IMG/VR virus record: IMGVR_UViG_3300010883_000377
Span: 1-26,068 of that record
Source: a virus
Reading direction: 5' to 3' (one strand)
DNA length: 26,068 nt
Below are positions 13,526-20,758 of the stretch, in pieces (the first letter of the stretch is position 1; the number at the start of each line of letters is the position of its first letter). The translations under genes and the position numbers were made by a program. The notes beneath the pieces are model-generated. The model ran no database searches. It saw only the letters and a list, made by a program, of their open reading frames with translations, and was not told the origin of the DNA.

Positions 13526-13570
13526 AAAAGTCCTTCTTTTTAATTAATTCAACAAAGTCCTTCTTTGTTG
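13526..13570 (-). promoter_or_regulatory. Two hairpins, each with AAGGA in the loop, before the connector gene
   Basis: On the minus strand CAACAAAG-AAGGA-CTTTGTTG (13570-13550, 8-bp stem) and AAAAG-AAGGA-CTTTT (13540-13526, 5-bp stem) follow one another; the second AAGGA is the ribosome binding site of the gene starting at 13522. Presenting or hiding the site in a loop could tune translation, or the first hairpin could be a decoy or a protein-binding site. Confidence 0.55.
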
Positions 13571-13591
13571 TAAAGTTATTTATTACTTAAT
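13571..13591 (-). promoter_or_regulatory. Late-promoter-like AATAAATA element (copy B)
   Basis: AATAAATA at 13584-13577 on the minus strand, 55 bases upstream of the connector start. The 21-base block matches that at 15795-15815 in 19 positions. It overlaps the stop codon of the preceding gene. Confidence 0.5.
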
Positions 13592-14088
13592 TGTTGAACC
13601 AGTTGCTCTTGTGTTATTACGGGAAACTTCACGTCTGGTATTTTGTCATTAACTGCTACTACATTGAAACCCTGTAATAATTTTTCAATCGTCCTCTTGA
13701 TGTTGTTGGTGAATTTTCTTTGTGTGCCTTTGTTGTATATGTGGTCATCACTGCTGTTATCACTCAATCCCCAGTCGCATCCAATGATGTATATTTTCTC
13801 GTTGGCTACTGCCATTTTTTGTGCAACCCAACAGGCTATCACACCGCTGTTGCCTCCACCAATAAGTGTGTCCCTTACTGTTATCCAATTAGGGTACTGT
13901 GCATCTGGACGTGTGTAGTATAGACGTGCTGGTTGTGTTTTTATGTTGTGTACGACTTCTGGATCAAACGCACACACCACATCAACGGCTCGCACCTGTT
14001 CTATGTAGTTGCACCCTATCTCTAACTTCTGCTGGGGCAACGTATCAATCAATTTGTCCCTGCTAGGACCATTAAACCAAATAATCAT
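13576..14088 (-). CDS. Rossmann-like, sialyltransferase/DUF115-style protein, 170 aa
   Basis: Start placed at 14088: the longer frame to 14112 begins inside the loop of the terminator at 14097-14127, whereas the ATG at 14088 yields MIIWFNGPSRDKL, a natural N-terminus of this class. The later GGGNSGVIACWVAQKMAV...KIYIIGCDWG is the Gly-rich strand-helix-strand seen in GT42 sialyltransferases and DUF115/MptE-like proteins, which bind nucleotides. Nucleotide-sugar or pterin/nucleotide chemistry is therefore possible; the reaction is unknown. An isolated cargo gene between capsid and connector genes, behind the terminator. Catalytic residues cannot be confirmed. Confidence 0.5.
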   Translation of the reverse strand: MIIWFNGPSRDKLIDTLPQQKLEIGCNYIEQVRAVDVVCAFDPEVVHNIKTQPARLYYTRPDAQYPNWITVRDTLIGGGNSGVIACWVAQKMAVANEKIYIIGCDWGLSDNSSDDHIYNKGTQRKFTNNIKRTIEKLLQGFNVVAVNDKIPDVKFPVITQEQLVQQLSNK

Positions 14089-14096
14089 AACGTCGT

Positions 14097-14127
14097 AAAA
14101 AAAGGGGAACATTTCTGCTCCCCTTTT
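14097..14127 (-). terminator. Intrinsic terminator after the major capsid gene
   Basis: On the minus strand AAAAGGGGA (14127-14119) pairs with TCCCCTTTT (14108-14100), followed by a seven-T run (14103-14097). It lies 28 bases after the capsid stop and would limit read-through into the tail module while leaving capsid mRNA abundant. Confidence 0.9.
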
Positions 14128-14154
14128 GATATTTGAGTGAGGTCAAATTAACGA

Positions 14155-15009
14155 TTAGTTAATTTGGTTATCTCCCAATAGTTTAACACCATAAGAGTTG
14201 TGTAATACTTGAACTCCATATACAGATGTCGCTACCACTTCTTCAGCTCTTAAACTTGCGTCTCTCTGAGTCTCTACTTTTAAGTTAGATGCCACAGCTA
14301 AACCTAGTGCGTCTCTCGAGAAGACCGCGTTTGTGCTAGAAGTTGAAGATGCTTCAACTACATTTGAACTTTCAAAAATATCTATGCCGGCTATTCTGCC
14401 TACAAAGCCTTCTGTCATCGCTTGATTGACAACAGATGATGCATTTGGATTAACAAATGTATTAGTCAAAGTTTTCTTGATGTTGTAGATCGCTTTCGGG
14501 TTGAACACACCGTAGTATGGTCCTGGAACGCCTGCCGCTTTTAGTGTAGAGTATGCTTTGAAAAGATCTGCTACTACTAGTTCGGACTGCGTGTCAGTTG
14601 CGCCGTTGATCTGTGCAGTGAATGAACCAAATAGTCCAGTCAATGCTCTGTCGTGTCTTTTTGCAATTGCCTCACCGAACAGTTTTCCCAAGTCCGCAAC
14701 AACGTTTGATACCGAATGGTTTTTAGCCATATCAGTCAATGTTGTCATTATACCTGCTTCTGTTAGTGTGATGTTTGCTACGCCGGTTGCGATCTCTGTG
14801 TTTGATAGGTCTGTGTTTTCAGCCACATCAGCAGAGATTGTCTGCACGGGGTATAGAGGCACTTGTAAAACTTTTCCTGAGTTTGCAGGGATACTAAAGT
14901 TTTTTACAAGACCTGGCATTATTGAAGTCTCGGAAGCTACAAACATAGCCTCCTGCACGATCGGTGCAATTAGATCATTCAATGTTGTTAGTGTTGTTTC
15001 GTTAGCCAT
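14155..15009 (-). CDS. Major capsid protein (HK97-like), 284 aa
   Basis: Forms the icosahedral shell. It lies directly after a scaffold-like gene and in front of a strong terminator, the usual place for the most abundant protein. The sequence begins ETTLTTLNDLIAPIVQEAMF, then FSIPANSGKVLQVPLYPV, a helical segment (AGIMTTLTDMAKNHSVSNVV; LGKLFGEAIAKRHDRALTGL), YYGVFNPKAIYNIKKTL and a C-terminal VYGVQVLHNSYGVKLL, typical of phage coat proteins with the HK97 fold. AAAGGAA precedes the ATG by about eight bases. No delta domain or protease is fused; no separate protease gene was seen. Confidence 0.85.
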   Translation of the reverse strand: MANETTLTTLNDLIAPIVQEAMFVASETSIMPGLVKNFSIPANSGKVLQVPLYPVQTISADVAENTDLSNTEIATGVANITLTEAGIMTTLTDMAKNHSVSNVVADLGKLFGEAIAKRHDRALTGLFGSFTAQINGATDTQSELVVADLFKAYSTLKAAGVPGPYYGVFNPKAIYNIKKTLTNTFVNPNASSVVNQAMTEGFVGRIAGIDIFESSNVVEASSTSSTNAVFSRDALGLAVASNLKVETQRDASLRAEEVVATSVYGVQVLHNSYGVKLLGDNQIN

Positions 15010-15045
15010 TGTAATGGTTTCCTTTTGTTAGTTGTTATAAAAAGT

Positions 15046-15753
15046 TTAATAGCCGAGCGTTTTCCTGTGCTCTGCATAAACTTTTCTGTGTTCTGGGTTT
15101 TGCATATCCAGTTTATTTAAATCAACTTTCGAAGCACCATCTGTGGTTGTGTTTGATTTAGTCCCGCCACCTGCTGGTCCTGCCGCAACAAAATGAGAAT
15201 TAGATCTTAAAAAATCTGCAATTAGCCCATCTGGTGTCATAGCATCACCATTTTCAGTATAACGTGTCTGTTTCGATAAAGGATCCACAACTTCTACCGA
15301 GCCGTCTTCATTCATTTTAAGTTGATCTTTTACAAGTCTTACAACTTGCTCTGGATTGATTGCTTTGTGTTTGCTTGCCGCATTCAACAAGGCACCGTCA
15401 ACTTTAATGTTAGACAGTTCGTTTGTTAAGTTATTGATTTTAGAGTTTGCTTTCTCGGCTTGCTCTCTCAATATCGTTTCAAACTCACCCTTTTTCTTTT
15501 GCTCTTCCACTTTGGATAACTCCTCTTTTTCAAGCAAATTCTTGTAGTGATTTACATCAACACCATCAAACTTCTTTAACACTTTGGACTCAGTCGTATG
15601 TTTGACTTTGGCCATTATGTTGTCAACGTCTTCTTGTGTGTATGCCTTCGTGGCTTGATCTACCACGTTCTCCTGTGATGGGATATTTTTTGTTTGTTCC
15701 GTATCTGCCACAGTAGCAGTTTCCGTATTCAAATTCGATGTTTCTTGACTCAT
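15046..15753 (-). CDS. Capsid scaffolding protein, 235 aa
   Basis: Guides capsid assembly and leaves before DNA packaging. It is hydrophilic, Lys/Glu/Asn-rich and mostly helical, with a coiled-coil-like central part (about residues 70-115, KNLLEKEELSKVEEQKKKGE) and a disordered Gly/Thr-rich patch (AAGPAGGGTKSNTT) before a short basic C-terminus, as in GP20-type scaffolds. AGGAGG precedes the ATG. A candidate late promoter lies 48 bases upstream. Confidence 0.75.
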   Translation of the reverse strand: MSQETSNLNTETATVADTEQTKNIPSQENVVDQATKAYTQEDVDNIMAKVKHTTESKVLKKFDGVDVNHYKNLLEKEELSKVEEQKKKGEFETILREQAEKANSKINNLTNELSNIKVDGALLNAASKHKAINPEQVVRLVKDQLKMNEDGSVEVVDPLSKQTRYTENGDAMTPDGLIADFLRSNSHFVAAGPAGGGTKSNTTTDGASKVDLNKLDMQNPEHRKVYAEHRKTLGY

Positions 15754-15794
15754 CGTGTCCTCCTATTGTTGTCTCGGGTAGTATCGCCCGTTTA

Positions 15795-15815
15795 TAAAGT
15801 TATTTATAAGTTAAT
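15795..15815 (-). promoter_or_regulatory. Late-promoter-like TATAAATA element (copy A)
   Basis: A perfect TATAAATA (15808-15801) on the minus strand, identical to the T4 late promoter consensus, 48 bases upstream of the scaffold start. The 21-base plus-strand block TAAAGTTATTTAT, one base, A, one base, TTAAT is shared with 13571-13591 (19 of 21). It overlaps the stop codon of the preceding gene (15811-15813). No host-type -35 box is evident. Confidence 0.55.
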
Positions 15816-16275
15816 AGAATTGTGCGTAGTCTTTAATGCCCCACGCCTTGTAGTAGCCATCGTGTTCCATTATTCGCTGTGCGTGTTTGAGTTTGGCCAA
15901 GTCTTGTATGAATATTAAAGGTGCCTTACCAAAGCTGAAGCTGACTCCTTTGTGCTTGCCGTCATTGTCTGGGTGATCGTACATCACCGCAAATGTTTTA
16001 TTCTTTGTGTGTGCTTTCTTGCAGATGTCCGCAAGTTTCTTCTCAGTTATTTTGTGATTGAAATATAGGACGACAACGTCCATATGGAGAACATTAAAAA
16101 GGCCACAACAATGATCAATCTGAGCCAGCACATCCTCCTTTGCCACTGCGATCTGTATTTTTTTATCTTCGATAGCTCTCTGTGCAAACGGACAGATTGC
16201 CTTTCCACTCGCTTTATGCTTCTTAGCAACAACCTGTCCAATCCACTTCTCAATGTCTTTACTTCCTACGTCCAC
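15811..16275 (-). CDS. Hypothetical protein with CPFA motif, 154 aa
   Basis: Unknown function. The N-terminus reads IEKWIGQVVAKKHKASGKAICPFAQRAIEDKKIQIAV, which resembles the W...CPFA...I.V pattern of DUF1415 proteins; the family link is tentative. Later parts include DHPDNDGKHKGVSFSFGKAPLIFIQDL, an alpha/beta pattern. The likely start is GTG at 16275, overlapping the end of the 28-residue gene; no ATG is available until residue 65. The weak start signal suggests coupling to the upstream small gene. Confidence 0.6.
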   Translation of the reverse strand: MDVGSKDIEKWIGQVVAKKHKASGKAICPFAQRAIEDKKIQIAVAKEDVLAQIDHCCGLFNVLHMDVVVLYFNHKITEKKLADICKKAHTKNKTFAVMYDHPDNDGKHKGVSFSFGKAPLIFIQDLAKLKHAQRIMEHDGYYKAWGIKDYAQFY

Positions 16276-16345
16276 TTGGCTTTTTTGGTTTACGCTTGCC
16301 GCCTGACATTGGTTTTCTTCTTCCGCTTTTCTTAGGTCCTGGCAT
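16259..16345 (-). CDS. Polycationic small protein, 28 aa
   Basis: ATG at 16345, TAA at 16261-16259, preceded by a perfect AAGGAGG eight bases upstream, one of the strongest ribosome binding sites in the window. Of 28 residues 13 are Lys or Arg, with Gly, Pro and Ser making up most of the rest (starts MPGPKKSGRRKPM). This composition suggests nucleic acid or RNA binding, DNA condensation or a virion-packaged peptide. It overlaps both neighbours. Function unknown. Confidence 0.7.
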   Translation of the reverse strand: MPGPKKSGRRKPMSGGKRKPKKPSGRRK

Positions 16346-16634
16346 TGTTAGTTCCTCCTTTAAGACTTATGCTGTGTTTGTCGTGTACACCGTATATAGG
16401 TTCAAGTCCTCTGTTTTGGTGATCACTGTACAATGATAGCAATTCTGTTCCACGTTCCATTGCGGCTTTACGCATATTACGTAAGGCACGTCTCGCCTCT
16501 ATGGCATAACGTCTAGATGGACGGTGCATTAACTTGTCGTAAGCCGTAAAATAATCTAAACACGCCTTCTTTAATTTGTTGTGTCTAGCTGTCTCGTTTG
16601 GCTCTTTGTATATCCTTCTAATTGTGTTTGGCAT
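16332..16634 (-). CDS. Basic hypothetical protein, 100 aa
   Basis: Arg/Lys-rich, helical protein in the cargo cluster between SpeD-like and scaffold genes. Reads TIRRIYKEPNETARHNKLKK, then YAIEARRALRNMRKAAMERGTELLSLYSDH and a C-terminal IYGVHDKHSISLKGGTN. AGGAGAGGAA precedes the ATG and the start overlaps the upstream stop as TAATG. No family recognised. Its charge suggests nucleic acid contact, perhaps in the head interior; this is inference. Confidence 0.75.
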   Translation of the reverse strand: MPNTIRRIYKEPNETARHNKLKKACLDYFTAYDKLMHRPSRRYAIEARRALRNMRKAAMERGTELLSLYSDHQNRGLEPIYGVHDKHSISLKGGTNNART

Positions 16635-16789
16635 TATTTCCTCTCCTGGATCTTGTTGATCAAATCAAATGCAACTTTCACTTTCTCTTCCAGCACTCTG
16701 ATACGATAGTGTGCCTGTGCCAAGGTTATTATCAGTAGCACGAATGCTACAAAGATGGGCCACAGTGCTGTCAGTGTCTGTATGTCCAT
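16634..16789 (-). CDS. Single-helix membrane protein, holin-like, 51 aa
   Basis: Start placed at 16789 (MDIQTLTALWP), which overlaps the upstream stop as TAATG; a longer frame to 16816 lies inside that gene. A hydrophobic segment of about 18 residues (PIFVAFVLLIITLAQA) is followed by a short charged coiled-coil-like tail (RIRVLEEKVKVAFDLINKIQ). Such small one-helix proteins include BhlA-type holins and spanin-like accessories, but no endolysin is in the window to support a lysis cassette, so holin is only a candidate. Confidence 0.6.
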   Translation of the reverse strand: MDIQTLTALWPIFVAFVLLIITLAQAHYRIRVLEEKVKVAFDLINKIQERK

Positions 16790-17235
16790 TAGTCGTATAC
16801 CACCTCGTCCTTCCAACTTGCGTTGTAGTGTTTGTTGTCCCAGTGGTTCAGTTCTTGATCAGCCAATGTCTTGAATCCCTTCTCCCTGTCTAGGTACTTG
16901 TAGTCCAACTGTTCAATGTCAAACTGTGCCAACCAAGTGAACACGTCCTTGATCTTGAACCCCTTGCAACTGTACACGTCCAACTGTATCAGTCCATCCT
17001 CGTCCCAACTGTGGAATGTTATTGAACTGGTTTTTATGATCGCTGTCGAACTCCAACCCTTGTTGCCTGGTTCCTCGCAGTATGCTGAATGCGGTCCTGA
17101 CAGGATATCCATATCTATGTGTTTGATTAAACTTTTTATTTCCTTGTTGAGTCTATCACTGCTGTAATTGTAAAGGGGCGGTGAGTTTACCTCTGCCCTT
17201 ATTAAAAGATGTTTGTGTACTAGAGCAGGTTGCAT
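16789..17235 (-). CDS. S-adenosylmethionine decarboxylase (SpeD)-like protein, 148 aa
   Basis: SpeD enzymes cleave themselves to form a pyruvoyl group and decarboxylate AdoMet for polyamine synthesis. The N-terminal HKHLLIRAE and the block GWSSTAIIKTSSITFHSWDE plus LIQLDVYSCKGF match the family. With the alignment that gives family spacing, Ser70 corresponds to the pyruvoyl serine, His75 lies five residues later and Cys90 twenty residues later, as in Thermotoga AdoMetDC (Ser63, His68, Cys83). The residue before Ser70 is Thr69 instead of the conserved Glu. Processing or substrate may therefore differ. It is a cargo gene in the head module, directly after a 29-codon frame (TAG ATG junction). 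Confidence 0.7.
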   Translation of the reverse strand: MQPALVHKHLLIRAEVNSPPLYNYSSDRLNKEIKSLIKHIDMDILSGPHSAYCEEPGNKGWSSTAIIKTSSITFHSWDEDGLIQLDVYSCKGFKIKDVFTWLAQFDIEQLDYKYLDREKGFKTLADQELNHWDNKHYNASWKDEVVYD

Positions 17236-17325
17236 CTAAAACCGCCTAAACGTTTTATCTATGAACTCTGCAAGTTTGTCGCAGGCTTCAAAAAACCTTT
17301 GTAAAATTTTATCCAGCTGGTTCAT
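17236..17325 (-). CDS. Small amphipathic peptide, 29 aa (possible)
   Basis: The ATG at 17325 lies inside the last codons of the portal gene in another frame; the frame ends TAG at 17238-17236, immediately before the ATG of the SpeD-like gene. The peptide (begins MNQLDKILQRFFEACDKLAE) forms a plausible amphipathic helix with basic C-terminus. GGAAA upstream is a weak ribosome binding site. It fills the only gap between portal and the next gene, which supports it moderately. Confidence 0.4.
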   Translation of the reverse strand: MNQLDKILQRFFEACDKLAEFIDKTFRRF

Positions 17326-18868
17326 TATTAGCATTTCCAAATGTTGTTGGCAGTTCGGGGTGCAAGTTTTTAATCTCTTCATCGGTGTGTCCCGCTTCTA
17401 TCATTTCTCTTAAATGTTTAATCATATCATCAGTGTTTTGTACTGGTGTGTGTTGCATCATCAATTTTTGATCTGCTTTCATTACATCTAATTCATCATC
17501 GTCTTTTGCTAATAGTTCTAGTATCTTGTTGTCTATGACAGCTTTAACATCTGGTCCTGCACTTGCTAGATCTCTCTGCATAGTTGCGGCTTTGGCTAAA
17601 ATGTCCATATCCAAGTTCTTGTCTCTAAGATGGAACGCCATAGGATACTTTATCTCACCATCAAAATTTATGTTCTGCCATTTTGCCCACACTCTAAAGA
17701 ACTGTTCTTCAAATAACTCTAGTTGTTTGGCCTTCTCGCAAAGTTTGGCATCCAACAATAGGAACTCCGATTGCATTGCGACACCACTCATCTGTCTTGT
17801 CTCTATCGCACGGATGGCTCCCATATGCGCCATTCTATCAATGGATTTAATCTTGCTGTCTATACTCTTTAATATTGAATCTAAATTTGCACCTGTCGGC
17901 TGTAAAATATAAGGTTTAAGTCCTGCGTCAGTCTCGTTAGGCATTGTGATTATACTGCCCGCTCCTGCTGTTGCTTCTACGTCTGGTGTCTTAACAAGTG
18001 TGGGGTGATTCGTTAGTCGAATTAATTGTTCAACTTCCGAGAGTTCTGAGTATATCGCCATTTGTTGATCTGCAACATCTCCCACATCACTTACACCAAT
18101 ACCTCTTATTGGTGATCTAGAAGCATAACACCAAATAGCTGGTATCTCTCCAATTGGATTTGGTTTCTGTTCAACAACTTGTGTTGCTTTACCTTTCTTG
18201 GCATCGTATATCTCAACTGTGATAGTTTCTTTTGTCCAAGTTCTCAAATAGTAAGTGGGTGCGTTTGTGTAAGTCCTGTCTTCTTTTTCCAACAACACCA
18301 AATAATTTAAATCATAGTGTCCGTTTGGTAGCCTCTGCCAGTTCCAATCTAAAACGTTCTCGGGTGAAAAAAGTGTGCAGTAAGGACGGATGCCTTGTTG
18401 CAGTTCTTCAGCACGAGTGCCTACTACTGTGTCCGGTCGATCCGCCAACACAACACAGTGTCCGTAAATTGTGCTCATAAGGTTTACGTCCCTCATAAAA
18501 CTTTCCCAAGTCCTGCCTTCCATATCACAGTCTTTTAAGAAAGCATCCATCTCTGGTGTGTCTTTCAAACTGCCGAAGTCCCTTGTGGGTTGGTTCCTGT
18601 AAATGAAGCTGTTGTAAATGTGTGTGATAGATTTCACGTGGTTGTCTAAAGGTGTCGCCGCCAACCTGCTTGAGTATTCAGGTGATGATTCGTAAACGTA
18701 CTTTGTAAGGTAGCTACCCATTTTGTAATGAGCTCCACCCAAATAAGAATTAATTAAAAATTTCCAACGTTGAATGTAATTGTTGTATTCGCTGTGTGAT
18801 GGTAAGCCTTCTAAATGGCTACCGCTGTCTGTGCCTTGGTCGGTGTTTGTAAAACTATAATCGGCCAT
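17309..18868 (-). CDS. Portal protein, 519 aa
   Basis: Forms the dodecameric DNA channel at one vertex. Location just after terL and size of about 500 residues are typical. Visible features include the N-terminal helical region, GIRPYCTLFSPENVLDWNW, PIGEIPAIWCYASRSPIRGIGVSDVGDVADQQMAIYSELS, the helix-rich clip/wing part and AIETRQMSGVAMQSEFLLLDAKLCEKA, characteristic of siphophage portals. GAGGAG precedes the ATG, which overlaps terL by 14 bases. The C-terminal 100 residues are acidic and helical. Confidence 0.85.
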   Translation of the reverse strand: MADYSFTNTDQGTDSGSHLEGLPSHSEYNNYIQRWKFLINSYLGGAHYKMGSYLTKYVYESSPEYSSRLAATPLDNHVKSITHIYNSFIYRNQPTRDFGSLKDTPEMDAFLKDCDMEGRTWESFMRDVNLMSTIYGHCVVLADRPDTVVGTRAEELQQGIRPYCTLFSPENVLDWNWQRLPNGHYDLNYLVLLEKEDRTYTNAPTYYLRTWTKETITVEIYDAKKGKATQVVEQKPNPIGEIPAIWCYASRSPIRGIGVSDVGDVADQQMAIYSELSEVEQLIRLTNHPTLVKTPDVEATAGAGSIITMPNETDAGLKPYILQPTGANLDSILKSIDSKIKSIDRMAHMGAIRAIETRQMSGVAMQSEFLLLDAKLCEKAKQLELFEEQFFRVWAKWQNINFDGEIKYPMAFHLRDKNLDMDILAKAATMQRDLASAGPDVKAVIDNKILELLAKDDDELDVMKADQKLMMQHTPVQNTDDMIKHLREMIEAGHTDEEIKNLHPELPTTFGNANNEPAG

Positions 18869-20108
18869 ATGTCTCCTCTAATTGTACGTTAAATCTTTTT
18901 TGTGGTTGTCTTTCAATCTCTCTCCTAATTGGATACAAATAACTTACCAAGTATCCCAAAGCGTCTCCTAAATGATCTATACCCTGTGTCTTGTTTGGCA
19001 CCGATGTCCCCTCTTTAAACGTTTGTTTTACAAGTGTATTTACAATATTCTTACACTTGGGTGATATAAACAAGCTCCTCACGTTGTTGGCATTGCACAA
19101 CTTACTGTTGACACTGTTGATCCTATCTCGCACTGCCATATGGCTCCTTAAAACTTTACAGACAAAGCCATTGTTCTGTAGGATTGAAAGATCTGTCTTG
19201 CCTCCAGCACTGGTACGTCTCTGCACACAACTGGGATCAGGGTAGGCCATTATCTTTTTGTTTGGATACCTAGTCAATATCTCATCACACAGTTCCTGTG
19301 TGTTGCTACCAAATATTCTTATCTCGTCCACTATCTCTATCACATCATTTTTCACAGTGGACACCACTGCACTAATTGGCGATACGTTAAAATCAATTCC
19401 AATGTGTAGCACTTTGTCTTCTTCCGTAATTTGATTTGATCTAACGTTGTCCTCTCTGCTGAAGCTGGCGTATATAAGGCCCGTGTAGTTTTCCCACGTT
19501 GCTTCGTACTCCTGTCTGTACACACTTATTGATAGATCGTTCTTGGCCGCTTGTATCTCTTCTTCATCAACCCAACCACCTTCTTTAGTGGTGTATAGAT
19601 GACTGCTCCAATCCTTTTGTTCCGGGTCCTTGCCTTTTTGATACAGGTCATAAAACCAATTGTGCCCCTTGGGAGTTCCGGTGAACAAGGCTTTTCCTTT
19701 TGTGTCCGATAGTGTGGGCCTTAAAACTTCTGTCCAAGATTGCTCACTAACATCACTCGCTTCATCAATCACAAGGTAGTGTATACCAACTCCACGGAGT
19801 GAGTCCGGGTTGTCCGCACCTCGAAGAGCAATTATACTGTTGTTTTTTAAATGGCAGGTTAGGTCTGCTTCGTTGAACTTTTTTGCCCAACGTAATTCTG
19901 TTAATTTTTTCTTAAGTTTTGTCCAAGCAATTTGTCTTGCCTGTCTGTAGCTGGGTGCAACCAACCAACAAAGTTTGTTTGGAAATCTTGCGTGGTAGCA
20001 AAGTTCTCTGATCGCTAATGTTGTCTTGCCGAATCTTCTGCCCGATACCAAAATTTTAAATCTTGTTTCGTCTTGTGCTACTACCTGTTGTGGATCGGAT
20101 AATTTCAT
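18855..20108 (-). CDS. terL: Terminase large subunit, 417 aa
   Basis: ATP-driven motor and nuclease for DNA packaging. ATPase motifs: Walker A GRRFGKTT at residues 23-30, Walker B YLVIDEA at 111-117, coupling motif FTGTPKG about 142-148. RNase H-like nuclease: HIGIDFNVSP with Asp239, YPDPS with Asp291, and DHLGDALGYLVSY with Asp378 and Asp382. All key residues are present. Four bases follow the small subunit stop. The rather short length (usually 420-550) suggests a compact version. Confidence 0.95.
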   Translation of the reverse strand: MKLSDPQQVVAQDETRFKILVSGRRFGKTTLAIRELCYHARFPNKLCWLVAPSYRQARQIAWTKLKKKLTELRWAKKFNEADLTCHLKNNSIIALRGADNPDSLRGVGIHYLVIDEASDVSEQSWTEVLRPTLSDTKGKALFTGTPKGHNWFYDLYQKGKDPEQKDWSSHLYTTKEGGWVDEEEIQAAKNDLSISVYRQEYEATWENYTGLIYASFSREDNVRSNQITEEDKVLHIGIDFNVSPISAVVSTVKNDVIEIVDEIRIFGSNTQELCDEILTRYPNKKIMAYPDPSCVQRRTSAGGKTDLSILQNNGFVCKVLRSHMAVRDRINSVNSKLCNANNVRSLFISPKCKNIVNTLVKQTFKEGTSVPNKTQGIDHLGDALGYLVSYLYPIRREIERQPQKRFNVQLEETYGRL

Positions 20109-20111
20109 TCC

Positions 20112-20414
20112 TTATTCCTGCCAAGGTAAAGGTGTATTGCTCTCTGTGTCTATTGCGTTGTCTTTCTGTCCGAGCAGTTGTTTCCCAAGCCATACTAACA
20201 TACGCACATCTTTCTTTTCGACTGCGGCTTCGAACTGGGCTCTACGTAATGATTTCTTGCCCTCAGCTCTACCCTTGTCTATTATTTTACTAAATCTTTT
20301 TTTAAGTGTGTCAACACTTGTACCAACAACATCCGCAATCTCTTCGTACGTACAATGAATGCTGGCTAGTTTAAAAACTATATCGTGATCAATTTTGTAT
20401 TTCTTTTCTGCCAT
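20112..20414 (-). CDS. terS: Terminase small subunit, 100 aa
   Basis: DNA-recognition component of packaging. It carries a helix-turn-helix pattern (LASIHCTYEEIADVVGTSVDTLKKRF, about residues 16-42) followed by GRAEGKKSLRRAQFEAA and MLVWLGKQLLGQKD, a signature of small terminases next to terL. TAATG coupling to the upstream gene; the ribosome binding site is weak (AGGA 12 bases upstream), which fits coupling. Confidence 0.82.
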   Translation of the reverse strand: MAEKKYKIDHDIVFKLASIHCTYEEIADVVGTSVDTLKKRFSKIIDKGRAEGKKSLRRAQFEAAVEKKDVRMLVWLGKQLLGQKDNAIDTESNTPLPWQE

Positions 20415-20758
20415 TATAGATGTTTAGATCCTACTACGATCCTAAACCTCCTGCTGTCCGTGTCGCCGTTAGTTGTTGCTATCTGCACGTCTACGTTGTA
20501 CTCGTTGCCGCTTGTGCCACCGTTCAATCTAACGTTCACAAGTTTGCCTGACACAACAACGTCAGTGCCTGCGTTTGTCGGCAGTGCAAGTGGTGCCGCG
20601 TCTCCTGTAATTGTCTCTATGCTTACTGTTGCTCCACTAATTGCGTCTCCGCTGTTAAGGTAGTTGGTGAAGTCTACGCCGTATTTGATGTTGGCGTTGG
20701 GGTGTTTTTCTATAAACGCTCCCTTGTTGTCTCTCTTGAATCCTGTTAGGTCTGCCAT
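20414..20758 (-). CDS. Fibre-tail adaptor-like beta-sandwich protein, 114 aa
   Basis: Probably an Ig-like adaptor between tail and fibres. The pattern ANIKYGVDFTNYLNSGDAISGATVSI, then VVSGKLVNVRLNGGTSGNEYNVDVQIATTNGDTDSRRFRIVV is typical of the short phage fibre-tail adaptor family (the D..DYL.wGD.I.. and LxGGTxGxxYxVxxxIxTxxGxxDxRxxxI motifs). It stands between the fibre genes and terminase. TAATG overlaps on both sides; CAGGAAG upstream. Confidence 0.65.
   Translation of the reverse strand: MADLTGFKRDNKGAFIEKHPNANIKYGVDFTNYLNSGDAISGATVSIETITGDAAPLALPTNAGTDVVVSGKLVNVRLNGGTSGNEYNVDVQIATTNGDTDSRRFRIVVGSKHL

Noticed and set aside
16047-16253. 68-codon minus-strand frame inside the 15811-16275 gene
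   Set aside because: Fully overlapped in another frame by a better supported gene; the hydrophobic C-terminus is likely accidental.
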